Below, piece by piece: positions 52,109-62,344 of a stretch of DNA of 64,000 nucleotides (position 1 is its first letter; every line of letters starts with the position of its first letter). Location of the stretch: NCBI GenBank assembly GCA_035531475.1, contig DATKST010000121.1, positions 1-64,000 on the forward strand. The letters run 5' to 3'. Source of the DNA: CALCEB01 sp035531475. GTDB lineage: Bacteria > Acidobacteriota > Terriglobia > UBA7540. The notes under the pieces were generated by a model. It saw only the letters and a program-made list of their open reading frames with translations. It ran no database searches and was not told where the DNA came from. The position numbers and the translations under genes were made by a program.

Positions 52109-53092
52109 ATGAGTCGAAGAAGGTTTCTGCAAGCGTCGGCGGTGGCGGGCGGTGTTTCCGCCTTGCCCGCCTCTGCCCGTCCGCTTGAAATCGGCACGAG
52201 CAAGCCCGGTAAAGTCTTTTCCCATGCTTCCCAAGCAGCGCCAGGTCCCCTACCGGTGGGATCGTCCGAGACCTCTCCCAAACCATTACGGCTTGGCATT
52301 ATCATTGGCATCGGCAGCGACCCGCAGGCCGCAGTGGCAAAAGTTCACAGCCTTGGGCTGCCCACCTGCCAGGTCTCTACCGGCTCGGTGGACCCCGGTT
52401 TGATCCCTCGCCTCAAGGACGCGCTGAATCAATACCAGATTGAAGCAACTTCGCTGGTCACGGGCGGCCCCGGCCCGGAAGTCTACGATTTTTACCAGGG
52501 ACCGTTGACCATTGGATTGGTTCCGAGAAAATATCGCGCCGCGCGGATTGCCTTCATGAAGAAAGCTTCCGACTTTGCCAAGCAGTGCGGCATTCCGGCG
52601 CTTCAAACCCATTGCGGATTCATCCCGGAGAATCCCAACGATCTCCTTTACGAGGAAGCGGTGGAAGCCATTCGCGAGGTGGCTTTGCACTGCAAGGGGA
52701 ACGGGCAGCATTTTCGGTTTGAGACCGGTCAGGAGACCCCCATCACATTGGTGCGTGCCATTCACGACGTGGGGTTAGAGAATCAGGGCGTCAATTTTGA
52801 CCTCGCCAACCTGATCCTGTATGACAAGGCCAACCCGGTTGACGCTCTGCCCATCCTTGCGCCTTATGTGCAAGGCATTCACGCCAAGGATGGACTTTTC
52901 CCCACAGACCCCAAAAATCTGGGACAGGAAGTCCCCATCGGCCAAGGCAAAGTAGATTTCCCCGCTATCATAAACGGCTTGAAGAAGTTGAATTACCAGG
53001 GCGCCATCACCATTGAACGCGAAATTTCCGGCCCGGAGCAATTTGAAGATATTCGCCGGTCGATTGGATATCTCGAAAGCCTGATCGGATAA
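52109..53092 (+). CDS. Tat-exported sugar phosphate isomerase/epimerase-like protein
   Basis: 327 residues. The start gives a twin-arginine signal (SRRRFLQASAVAGGVSAL). The remainder is a xylose-isomerase-like TIM barrel: LPTCQVSTGSVDP, YRAARIAFMKKASDFAKQCG, HCGFIPENPNDLLYEE, FRFETGQETPITLVRA, GVNFDLANLILY and GIHAKDGLFPTDPKNLGQEV, with metal ligands at the Glu, Asp and His of those strands. The next gene, a Gfo/Idh/MocA oxidoreductase, starts 13 bases later. Such pairs act together on keto-sugar intermediates in sugar catabolism, inferred here. Confidence 0.88.
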   Translation: MSRRRFLQASAVAGGVSALPASARPLEIGTSKPGKVFSHASQAAPGPLPVGSSETSPKPLRLGIIIGIGSDPQAAVAKVHSLGLPTCQVSTGSVDPGLIPRLKDALNQYQIEATSLVTGGPGPEVYDFYQGPLTIGLVPRKYRAARIAFMKKASDFAKQCGIPALQTHCGFIPENPNDLLYEEAVEAIREVALHCKGNGQHFRFETGQETPITLVRAIHDVGLENQGVNFDLANLILYDKANPVDALPILAPYVQGIHAKDGLFPTDPKNLGQEVPIGQGKVDFPAIINGLKKLNYQGAITIEREISGPEQFEDIRRSIGYLESLIG

Positions 53093-53105
53093 CATGGAGG
53101 CATCA

Positions 53106-54392
53106 ATGAAGGACAAAGCATCGAGTGACGGGATGAATCGCAGGGAATTCGTGGGAGCGGTCGCAGGCATGATGATTATTGCTCCACAACTGGTGCGCGG
53201 GACGGCCGCGAACTCGGCGCCGCGCCTGGGACTGCTCGGCTGCGGCGGCCGGGGCACGGAGGACGCAAAAAACATGATCACCTACACGCCAGCCCGACTG
53301 GTGGCGCTGGGCGATCTGTTTCCGGACCAGCTCGAAAAGGCCAAAACCTTTTTTGATGGAATCAACGCCAAGAAAGGCCAGCCGCCCATCGACCGCTCAC
53401 AGATGTTTCGCGGCCCGAACGCTTACCAGGAGCTGATCAATTCCAAAGAAGTGGACATCGTGCTGATCACCACTCCACCCTATTTTCATCATCAGCATCT
53501 AGCCGCCGCGGTCGATGCCGGCAAGCACGTCTATTGCGAGAAGCCGGTGGCCGTGGACGTGGACGGCGCGAAGCGCGTGATGGAGATTGGGAAGAAAGCG
53601 CAGGGCCGCCTGAGCCTGGAAGTGGGATTCCAGATTCGCAAGGCGCCGCCCTTTGTCGAAATGGTCCGGCGCATCCACGCCGGCGCCCTGGGCTCCATTG
53701 CCTGCGGCGAGTCCTATTACTATGCCACTCCCGTTGACCGGCCCGCCTGGCCAAACGCCTCACCCGTTGAAGTCCGGCTGCGCAACTGGGTCTATGATCG
53801 CGTCCTTTCCGGCGACATCATCGTGGAGCAGAACATCCACGTGGTCGATACCTGCAACTGGATCCTACAAGGACATCCCGTGAAGGCGCTCGCCCAAGGC
53901 GGCCGGGCGGCTCGAACCGACTCGGGCGACGCCTGGGGACACTACAACGTCGTCTTCGAATATCCCAACGGCGTTCACGTAACACTCAACTCCACGCAGT
54001 TTGATAAGGGATGGTGGGACGTGAACGAACGGTTCTTCGGGAGCAAGGGTGTTTCCGAATCGCACTATTCAGGTCCCGTGGCCATTTATGGCGATGAGCC
54101 CTGGAGCTGGAACACCCACCCATCCCCGGAGCAGAAGGAGTCGAAGAGCTTTTCCACTTCTGGCGCTTTCCATGACAATCTGGCCGACGCTGACTCCGAA
54201 AAGCAGAAATCATTCGTCGCCAGCATCACCAGCGGCCAGTTCCACAATCAGGCGGCGCTGGGCGTGGAATCCGCGTTGAGCGCCATGCTGGGCCGCACCG
54301 CCGCTTATAAAGGGCATGAAGTGACTTGGGATGAACTGCTGAAGATGGACATGCATTGGGAGTCGCACATTGACTTAAATCAGTTTGCGTGA
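53106..54392 (+). CDS. Tat-exported Gfo/Idh/MocA family oxidoreductase
   Basis: 428 residues from the ATG at 53106, chosen because GGAGG lies five bases upstream; the ATG at 53094 overlaps that site. A twin-arginine-like signal (MNRREFVGAVAGMMIIAPQ) precedes the Rossmann fold: RLGLLGCGGRGTEDAKNM, then VDIVLITTPPYFHHQHLAAA, the catalytic-region AGKHVYCEKPVAVDVDGAKR, and the C-terminal beta sheet with EQNIHVVDTCNWILQGHPV. The family oxidises or epimerises sugars with tightly bound NAD(P). It is coupled to the epimerase-like gene upstream. Substrate unknown. Confidence 0.9.
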   Translation: MKDKASSDGMNRREFVGAVAGMMIIAPQLVRGTAANSAPRLGLLGCGGRGTEDAKNMITYTPARLVALGDLFPDQLEKAKTFFDGINAKKGQPPIDRSQMFRGPNAYQELINSKEVDIVLITTPPYFHHQHLAAAVDAGKHVYCEKPVAVDVDGAKRVMEIGKKAQGRLSLEVGFQIRKAPPFVEMVRRIHAGALGSIACGESYYYATPVDRPAWPNASPVEVRLRNWVYDRVLSGDIIVEQNIHVVDTCNWILQGHPVKALAQGGRAARTDSGDAWGHYNVVFEYPNGVHVTLNSTQFDKGWWDVNERFFGSKGVSESHYSGPVAIYGDEPWSWNTHPSPEQKESKSFSTSGAFHDNLADADSEKQKSFVASITSGQFHNQAALGVESALSAMLGRTAAYKGHEVTWDELLKMDMHWESHIDLNQFA

Positions 54393-54459
54393 GTGGTGGC
54401 CATAGCCAGTTTGGGGTGCGGTGGCTGCCAGATAGGCTTCTCTGGTTACTGCCTTCTGC

Positions 54460-57354
54460 TCACTGTTTGCTGCGTTTCAGCGCCATCCCCACAATTTCCG
54501 CCAGGTGCAAAGCGCGCCGCCCCGTGCATTGCGCGATCTGCTCGCGGCAACTATAGCCGTCGGCGATAATCAAAGTGTCGTCGGAAGCCGCGCGGACGGC
54601 GGGCAGCAAAGCGTTTTCCCCGGCCTTTATCGACACCGCGTAGTGTTCGCGCTCAAACCCGAAGCTTCCCGCCATGCCGCAGCAGCCTGACTCCGGCTGC
54701 TCCGCCACCACGCCCAGCTTTTCGAGCAGCCGCAATTCATGGCTTGTGCCCATCAGCGCCTTCTGGTGGCAATGGCCGTGGTAGATCGCCTTGCGGCCGA
54801 GCGGCGGGCATTCAAACTGGGAGGCGTTCTTGCTCAGGAACTCCGCAAGCAAGAAAGTCTGGCCGGAAAGCTTCCGGGCAACCGGATCATCGGGAAAAAG
54901 GTTGAGCAGTTCGTCTCGAAACACCGAAACACAAGCCGGCTCCAATCCCACCACGGGCGTGCCCGCTTCAACCGTGGGGCGCAAGGCTTGAAGGACTTTC
55001 TGCAATGATTTGCGGGCGCGATCCAACATGCCGAAGTCGTAAAGCGGCCGCCCGCAGCACAGCGGATCTGCCGGGACGATGGGTTGGAACCCGGCGGCTT
55101 CAAGCACTTCGACAGCGGCAATGGCCACCTGGGGCGTCAGGTAATTGTTGAAGGTGTCCGCCCACAGGATCACGGATGGCCCATGCGGGTTGCATTTCGG
55201 CCGGCTGCGCCACCACTTTCGGAATGAATGCGTGGCAAAACGCGGGACTTGGCGCTCAACGGCCATGCCGCTCGCCCACTTTGCAATCTCCCGCAGGCCG
55301 GGCGTTTGGGTGAATAGATTGGCGAGCGGCGCAATCGGGGAAATGAGTCTCGCCCAAGATTCAATCAGCCCAAATGCGTAGGCGGAGCGCGGACGCAACC
55401 GTCCTTCGTAATAATGGTAGAAAAACTCGGCCTTGTAGCTCGCCATGTCCACATTCACCGGGCATTCCGTCTTGCAGGCTTTACATGCCAGGCACAAGTC
55501 CAGCGCCTCCTTCACGTGCTCATCGCGCCAGCCTTGGGTGATGACTTCTCCCTTGAGCATCTCAAACAGCAGCCGCGCCCGGCCTCGCGTGGAGTGCATC
55601 TCCTCGCCGGTGGCCCGGTAACTGGGACACATCGCGCCGCCCGAAGCGTGGCGGCACTTGCCAAATCCCACGCAACGTACGGATGCTGCCGCAAAGCTGC
55701 CGTGATCCTCTGGAAACTTGAAGGCCGTCGCGGGCTCGTTGAGCGAAAACCCCGCCCCCAACCGCAAGTTTTCGTCCATACGGTAAGGGTCCACCAGTTT
55801 GCCCGGGTTCATGCGGCCCTCGGGGTCCCAAATTGCCTTGAACCGGCGGAAAGCCGTAACCAGTTCCTCGCCAAACATCGCCGAATAGAGCTCGGCCCGA
55901 GCCTGGCCGTCCCCGTGCTCGCCGGAGAGCGAGCCGCCATAGCGCGCCGCCAGCGCCGCCGCCTCTCCCATGAATCGCCGGAAGATTCCGATGCCGCGCT
56001 CCGTCTTCAGGTCGAAATTGATGCGAATGTGAACGCAACCCTGCCCAAAATGGCCATAAAGCGACCCACCGTAGCCGAACCGGTCGAGCAGGGCGCGAAG
56101 GTCCCGCAAGTAAGGACCCAGCACTTCAGGCGCGACGGCCGAATCCTCCCATCCCGGCCAGTAGTCCTGACCGGATTCATCCTTGGAGGTGGCGGCCAGG
56201 CCGGCTTCACGCACTTCCCAGACCTTTCGCGCCTGCTTTGGATCATCCACCAGCCTCATGCGAGGCGCGCCGGAACGCCCTTCGAGCGCCGCCATCAGGG
56301 CGCGGGCTTTATCATTCGCCTCGTCGCGCGTGGCGCCGCCAAACTCTACAAAAAGCCAGCCTCCGCCCTCCGGCAGCAAATCAATCTCCGCCTGATACAT
56401 GCCGTGCCGCCGAAGATAGTGGACCGTGCCTTCCTCAACTCCCTCAAGGGCGATGGGACGATGCGGCAGGATTTCCATCACGTGATCCGCCGCCTGGAAG
56501 CTATCGGGATAGCCCAACACCAGCAGCGACCGCGCTACAGGACTATCCACCAGCCGCAGGCGTGCCTCCAGCACCGTGACGCAAGTGCCTTCGGTTCCCA
56601 CCAGGGCGCGGGCCACGTTGAATCCGTTTTCCGGGAGCAATTGGTCCAGGTTGTAACCCGAAATGCGCCGTGGGATGCGCGGGAACCGCTGGCGCACCCG
56701 ATCGCCGAATTCATCTCGTAAGGCTCTTAGTCCTGAATAAATCTCCCCGCGCCGCCCTCCCTGCCGGATGATGCCTTCCAGCTCTGAATCGCTCGTCCGG
56801 CCCACCGTTAGCCGCAAGCCGTCATAGGTCAGAACCTCCAGCTCCTCCACGTTATCCACCGTGTTTCCACCCATCAGGGAATGCGTCCCGCAGGAATTGT
56901 TGCCGATCATGCCTCCCAAAGTGCAACGCCCATGGGTGGAAGGGTCGGGCGCGAAAGTCAGATGATGCTCTTCGGCAGCGTTGCGCAGGGAATCCAACAC
57001 CACTCCGGGCTGAACCCGAGCCTGCTTTGCGGCGGGGTCAAGGTCCAGCACCTCGCGCAAATACTTCGACATATCCAAAATCACTGCGACGTTGCAGCAT
57101 TGCCCTGCCAGGCTGGTTCCACCGCCGCGTGAAAGTAACGGCGCCCCGAACTGACGGCAGGCTGCCACGGCTTCGACGACATCAATGACATCGTGCGGGA
57201 CAACAACTCCAATTGGAACTTGGCGGTAATTTGAGCTGTCCGTCGCGTAAAGCGCCCGGCTACCTGCGTCGAACCGCACCTCGCCGCGAATCCTACGCTC
57301 TAATTCCAGGGCAAGCTCTGCGGAATCCACTGTTGCGGATTTCAGGGTCGTCAT
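54460..57354 (-). CDS. FAD-linked dehydrogenase fused to iron-sulfur (GlcD-GlpC type) protein
   Basis: 964 residues, a natural fusion also called the YdiJ/D-2-hydroxyacid dehydrogenase type. N-terminal FAD_binding_4 (SRGGGTSLAGQCCNVAVILD, about 100-120), FAD-oxidase C domain (GEHGDGQARAELYSAMFGEE), then two [4Fe-4S] motifs (KCRHASGGAMCPSYRATGEE and LCLACKACKTECPVNVDMAS), and two CCG domains (LEPACVSVFRDELL and GCCGMAGSFG). It oxidises a D-2-hydroxyacid such as D-lactate or D-2-hydroxyglutarate to the keto acid, passing electrons inward to quinone. An MITE-like insertion lies 11 bp before its start codon. The ribosome-binding GAGG overlaps the element's terminal base. Confidence 0.93.
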   Translation of the reverse strand: MTTLKSATVDSAELALELERRIRGEVRFDAGSRALYATDSSNYRQVPIGVVVPHDVIDVVEAVAACRQFGAPLLSRGGGTSLAGQCCNVAVILDMSKYLREVLDLDPAAKQARVQPGVVLDSLRNAAEEHHLTFAPDPSTHGRCTLGGMIGNNSCGTHSLMGGNTVDNVEELEVLTYDGLRLTVGRTSDSELEGIIRQGGRRGEIYSGLRALRDEFGDRVRQRFPRIPRRISGYNLDQLLPENGFNVARALVGTEGTCVTVLEARLRLVDSPVARSLLVLGYPDSFQAADHVMEILPHRPIALEGVEEGTVHYLRRHGMYQAEIDLLPEGGGWLFVEFGGATRDEANDKARALMAALEGRSGAPRMRLVDDPKQARKVWEVREAGLAATSKDESGQDYWPGWEDSAVAPEVLGPYLRDLRALLDRFGYGGSLYGHFGQGCVHIRINFDLKTERGIGIFRRFMGEAAALAARYGGSLSGEHGDGQARAELYSAMFGEELVTAFRRFKAIWDPEGRMNPGKLVDPYRMDENLRLGAGFSLNEPATAFKFPEDHGSFAAASVRCVGFGKCRHASGGAMCPSYRATGEEMHSTRGRARLLFEMLKGEVITQGWRDEHVKEALDLCLACKACKTECPVNVDMASYKAEFFYHYYEGRLRPRSAYAFGLIESWARLISPIAPLANLFTQTPGLREIAKWASGMAVERQVPRFATHSFRKWWRSRPKCNPHGPSVILWADTFNNYLTPQVAIAAVEVLEAAGFQPIVPADPLCCGRPLYDFGMLDRARKSLQKVLQALRPTVEAGTPVVGLEPACVSVFRDELLNLFPDDPVARKLSGQTFLLAEFLSKNASQFECPPLGRKAIYHGHCHQKALMGTSHELRLLEKLGVVAEQPESGCCGMAGSFGFEREHYAVSIKAGENALLPAVRAASDDTLIIADGYSCREQIAQCTGRRALHLAEIVGMALKRSKQ

Positions 57355-57365
57355 GGATTTAACCT

Positions 57366-57539
57366 CAATACTGTTCAGTTAGGATGAACCTCATGATTTT
57401 GATGGCATGGTCGTCGCGTTCCCCCTCACCCCGGCCCTCTCCCCGCAAGCGGGGAGAGGGTGCCGCGAAGCGGTGGATGAGGGGCCCGGATTCAACGAGG
57501 TGCAGTTATTCTCGAACGGACCTTAAGTGAACAGCATTG
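57366..57539. mobile_element. MITE-like element, type B (174 bp) with 10-bp target duplication
   Basis: Left CAATACTGTTCAGTTAGG, right CCTTAAGTGAACAGCATTG. GATTTAACCT is directly repeated at 57356-57365 and 57540-57549. The core is CCTCACCCCGGCC...GCGGGGAGAGGG as in the copy at 31513. It separates a gene start from its original upstream region. Confidence 0.85.
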
Positions 57540-57542
57540 GAT

Positions 57543-57647
57543 TTAACCTGGACTATTCATGAACTGCCATTGGAGGACTGTCAGGGCACGATTAAAACTC
57601 TGCCCTAACGGTCCACGAGTAAAACTTCGTGGATAATCCGGGTTAAT
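57543..57647. repeat. M3-type palindromic repeat
   Basis: Begins TTAACCTGGACTATTCATGAA-like sequence and ends TTCGTGGATAATCCGGGTTAA; the ends are inverted repeats of each other. It is immediately right of the type B element at 57366. Confidence 0.65.
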
Positions 57648-58135
57648 GGGTGAAGCAAAGAAGGTCCTTGAAAGCGATCAGGAATCATCCGCTTGATACT
57701 ATAGCAAAGGCCGTCAGATAGGGGTCGTATAAATCGTGGATTCACGCCAGGATTTTGCCTTGCACGCCAAGCCTTTCCGAAAATTCCATGGTTTCTCAAA
57801 ACAGCCGGAGATACCCTTTAACTAATTTCGAATCAATTCGATGCAGTCTGCGCCGCAGGCTTTTTCCACAAAGATGTGCAAAAGCCTGTCAATAAGCAGC
57901 CTTCGCTGACGGCTTGATGATTGATCTCATGGAACTTTGAGCAGGATGCCTACAAGCTGGTGCAATCCAATTTCAATCAAGAGGGTGGATCAAAATAGCC
58001 GGGCGTAACCCGGCAAGGCTGATTATCACCGCTGTTTACATTTCCGGAGCATTGTGGTAACTATCGCTGATTGTTTTGGGTGGCAAGAGTACAAGGGACA
58101 AAAGGTTCAGCAACCCGGATAGTTTTGAAATCGCC
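57648..58135. other. Intergenic DNA, no feature recognised
   Basis: About 490 bases upstream of galT. The frames crossing it are short and without motif or ribosome binding site. It probably contains the galT promoter, but I could not place boxes with confidence. Confidence 0.35.
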
Positions 58136-59176
58136 ATGACTGAATTGCGTTGGAATCCCACGGTGCGGGAATGGGTCTCCACGGCTTCGCACCGCCAGGG
58201 ACGCCCGCAAATGCCGAGGGACGGGTGTCCGTTTGATCCCGGCTCGGGCCGGGTCCCGGACCACTACGAAGTCTATATTTACCCCAACGATTTCGCGGCC
58301 CTTTCCATCCCGGCGGCTGAGCCCGCCATCGAAGGGGATGGCTTATACCGCGTCGGCAAGTCTTATGGGAAGTGCGACGTAGTCCTTTACCACCCGGACC
58401 ATTACACCTCGCTTCCCCAACTTTCCGTCAGCCATCTCACCCTTCTCGTGCAATTATGGCGCAAGCGGTTCGTAGAACATAAGAAGACGCGGGGCATCCG
58501 GTATGTTCTGATTTTTGAAAATAAAGGGGAGGTCATCGGTGTGACCATGCCGCATCCGCATGGCCAGATTTATGCGTTCCCATTCATCCCGCCGCGCATC
58601 GAGCGGGAACTTTCTTCCGCCCGAATTTACCACCGCAGCCACAAGCGCTGCCTTTACTGTGACATCATCAGAAAGGAAAGGCGCGACGGGCGGAGAATGG
58701 TCGCCGAAAATGCTCAATTCTGTGCCTTCGTTCCCTTCTATGCCCGCTGGCCCTATGAAGTTCACATTATGCCCAGGCGCCACCTGGGGACGCTCGATGA
58801 GTTCCGGCCCAAGGAGGAGCAGGGACTTGCGGAAATTCTGAAATGGGTGACCATGAAGTATGACAACCTTTTTAATTTCTCTTTCCCCTATATGATGTTG
58901 ATGCACCAAGCGCCGGTGAGGGGCCATTACGCCCATTACCATTTTCACATTGAGTTTTATCCTCCGCACCGCAGCAAGGATAAGCTGAAATATCTGGCCA
59001 GCGTTGAAACCGGCAGCGGCGCTTTCCTAAACGATTCGCTGGCTGAAGAGAAGGCTGCAGAATTGCGGGCAACCCCGCCGGTCAGCCTCGAGGAGATGGT
59101 GATGCCGGGCAGGAAAACCCAGGGCCGTGGAACGAAAGTTGGCGCTGGGAAGACACCCGCACAAAACCCGCGCTAG
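58136..59176 (+). CDS. galT: Galactose-1-phosphate uridylyltransferase
   Basis: 346 residues. Transfers UMP between UDP-glucose and galactose-1-phosphate in the Leloir pathway, cytoplasmic. The HIT-like catalytic motif is TMPHPHGQIYAFPF (HPHGQ at about 143-147), with zinc ligands CLYC (about 181-184) and HYHFHIEFYPP near residue 270. I start at the ATG at 58136, where MTELRWNPTVREWVSTASHR matches the family start; the open frame extends 20 codons upstream without homology. galK lies downstream on the same strand, 370 bp away, with a repeat between. Confidence 0.93.
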   Translation: MTELRWNPTVREWVSTASHRQGRPQMPRDGCPFDPGSGRVPDHYEVYIYPNDFAALSIPAAEPAIEGDGLYRVGKSYGKCDVVLYHPDHYTSLPQLSVSHLTLLVQLWRKRFVEHKKTRGIRYVLIFENKGEVIGVTMPHPHGQIYAFPFIPPRIERELSSARIYHRSHKRCLYCDIIRKERRDGRRMVAENAQFCAFVPFYARWPYEVHIMPRRHLGTLDEFRPKEEQGLAEILKWVTMKYDNLFNFSFPYMMLMHQAPVRGHYAHYHFHIEFYPPHRSKDKLKYLASVETGSGAFLNDSLAEEKAAELRATPPVSLEEMVMPGRKTQGRGTKVGAGKTPAQNPR

Positions 59177-59325
59177 CCGCCCAGTCATTGGTCACAAGTT
59201 GCATGTTTTGGTTGCGAAATTCGGCCCCCTGCCGCCTTGGGCGGATGCAGACGGTAAGCGGCGGTGAGAAATCTTTGCGATTCCCGCTAGTGGCGCAACC
59301 AAACCGCGCACGGCCAAACTCTGTG

Positions 59326-59433
59326 GTAGTGGGTCAGTTTGCTGCAGCGGCGGTCTCTGACCGCCGGAGGGTGCTGATCAATGAAATTCGGCGGTTAGAG
59401 ACCGCCGCTACAGCCGCCAAGACGTGCCATTGC
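59326..59433. repeat. 108-nt double-hairpin repeat, copy 7
   Basis: Begins GTAGTGGGTCAGTTTGC; ends GTGCCATTGC, a decayed version of the usual CACTAC. The arms are GGCGGTC/GACCGCC on the left with one mismatch in the right arm. It fills the gap between galT and galK. Confidence 0.85.
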
Positions 59434-59548
59434 CGATTCTCAGTGCCTTTGCGTGAAAGTCTTTTATACAATGAATGTGGAGTCCGGCTTCAGCGCCGGG
59501 CTATGCCGTTTACACATCAAGAGTCACCTCCTGAAAGCGGAGTCGAAT

Positions 59549-60694
<1,146 letters not shown>

Positions 60695-60758
60695 CTCAGG
60701 GCCGCGACGACTCGAATATGATTCGGCCCATCTGTGCCAAATAAAGGAGTAACCGAAA

Positions 60759-62234
60759 GTGGGAACCAGCGCAATCACGGTTAGCATCAAGCCCGGGAAG
60801 CTATTCATTGGGGGGAAGCATGTTGAATGCACGTCTGGCGAGAAAATTGAGGTTTTGAATCCCGCCACCGGCCAAGTGTTGACCCGTGTTGAGCGCGGCA
60901 AGGCCGAGGATGTGAACCACGCTGTGCAAGCCGCCCGCCAGGCATTTGAGTCCGGCCCCTGGCCCAAGATGAACGCCTCGGACCGCAGCCGCATCCTCTG
61001 GAGGATCAGCGAATTGATCGAAAACAATCTCGATGAGCTGGGAATGCTGGAGTCGCTTAATAACGGCAAGACCGTCAAGCAAGCGGCGCGGGGCGACATG
61101 AAACCGGCGGCGGACATTTTCGAATACTATGCGGGCTGGGCACGGCACCTTCACGGTGAAGTGATTCCGGTGGATGGCCCGTTTCTGAACTACACGCTAC
61201 GCGAGCCGGTGGGTGTGGTGGGCATGATCACCGCCTGGAATTATCCCATGTTGCTTGCCGCATGGAAGATTGCCCCAGCGCTCGCCACGGGTTGCACTTG
61301 TGTGGTGAAACCTTCGGAGATGACACCGCTCACCACGTTACGCCTGGCCGAGCTCTGCCAGGAAGCCGGCGTGCCGGATGGCGTGGTGAATGTGGTGACG
61401 GGCTACGGACCCGAAGCGGGAGACGCCTTGGGCCGCCACATGGACGTGGATAAGATTGCCTTTACGGGCAGCATCCGCAGCGCCCGAGCTTTGCTCAAAG
61501 CGTCGTCAGAAAGCAATCTGAAGCGGCTTTCGCTGGAGCTGGGCGGCAAGTCGCCCAATATCATCTTTCCGGACGCCGATCTCGACGCCGCCGTGCCCGC
61601 CGCCTTCTGGGCCATCTACGCCAATAAGGGTGAAGTCTGTTCGGCGGGTTCGCGGCTGCTGCTGCATCAGGACATTCACGATCAGTTCCTCGAAAAGCTG
61701 GTGGAAAAGGCCCGGACGATGCGAGTGGGCGACCCGTTGGACCCGAAAACCGAAATGGGTGCCCAGATTTCCAAGACCCAGCTTGACCGCATCATGGGTT
61801 ATATCCAGTCGGGCAAAGAGCAGGGCGCAAAGCTCCTTTGCGGTGGCGAACGCGACACCGAGGGTGAGAAAGCCAAAGGTTTTTTCATGGAGCCCACAGT
61901 TTTTGCAGACGTAAAACCGGAAATGAAGATTGCCCAGGAGGAAATCTTTGGGCCCGTCCTGGCAGCCATGAAGTTCCACGACGATGAGGAAGCGGTCCAG
62001 ATCGCCAACGGCACCATTTACGGCCTGGTCTCTGCCATTTGGACGCGGGACGTGGGGCGGGCGCACCGGCTGGCGCGCCAGATTAAAGCTGGCGTGGTGT
62101 GGATCAATACCTACAACGGATTCGATAGCGCCGCGCCCTTTGGGGGCACCAAGCAGAGCGGCTTCGGCCGGGAGATGGGCATGCACGCGCTCGAGGCTTA
62201 CACGCAGGTAAAGTCGGTGTGGGTGGCGCTTTAG
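60759..62234 (+). CDS. NAD(P)-dependent aldehyde dehydrogenase
   Basis: 491 residues from a GTG with AAGGAG upstream. Catalytic Cys in NKGEVCSAGSRLLL (about 294), general-base Glu in LSLELGGKSPNIIF (about 260), the Rossmann segment PWNYP-like VGMITAWNYPMLLAAWKIAP, and FGREMGMHALEAYTQVKSVW at the C-terminus. The family oxidises aldehydes to acids. The GS-like gene 513 bp downstream, also plus strand, makes an amine-glutamylation role plausible, as in the puu pathway where an aldehyde intermediate is oxidised. Specificity is not visible. Confidence 0.92.
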   Translation: MGTSAITVSIKPGKLFIGGKHVECTSGEKIEVLNPATGQVLTRVERGKAEDVNHAVQAARQAFESGPWPKMNASDRSRILWRISELIENNLDELGMLESLNNGKTVKQAARGDMKPAADIFEYYAGWARHLHGEVIPVDGPFLNYTLREPVGVVGMITAWNYPMLLAAWKIAPALATGCTCVVKPSEMTPLTTLRLAELCQEAGVPDGVVNVVTGYGPEAGDALGRHMDVDKIAFTGSIRSARALLKASSESNLKRLSLELGGKSPNIIFPDADLDAAVPAAFWAIYANKGEVCSAGSRLLLHQDIHDQFLEKLVEKARTMRVGDPLDPKTEMGAQISKTQLDRIMGYIQSGKEQGAKLLCGGERDTEGEKAKGFFMEPTVFADVKPEMKIAQEEIFGPVLAAMKFHDDEEAVQIANGTIYGLVSAIWTRDVGRAHRLARQIKAGVVWINTYNGFDSAAPFGGTKQSGFGREMGMHALEAYTQVKSVWVAL

Positions 62235-62344
62235 CTAGTTCGGAGTCGCTCAGTCTGGAGTTCGGAGCCGAGTAAAGCTGATGCCACTTAGCTAGTTCGG
62301 AGTCGCTCAGTCTGGAGTCCGGAGCCGAGTAAAGCTGATGCCGC
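62231..62344. repeat. Two tandem 57-bp copies at the left end of the four-helix cassette
   Basis: TTAGCTAGTTCGGAGTCGCT starts at 62231 and again at 62288. Each unit ends ...AGTAAAGCTGATGCC; the second supplies the ATG of the next gene, while the first gives a decoy ATG followed by a stop after four codons (MPLS*). The first unit also holds the aldehyde dehydrogenase stop codon. Confidence 0.85.
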
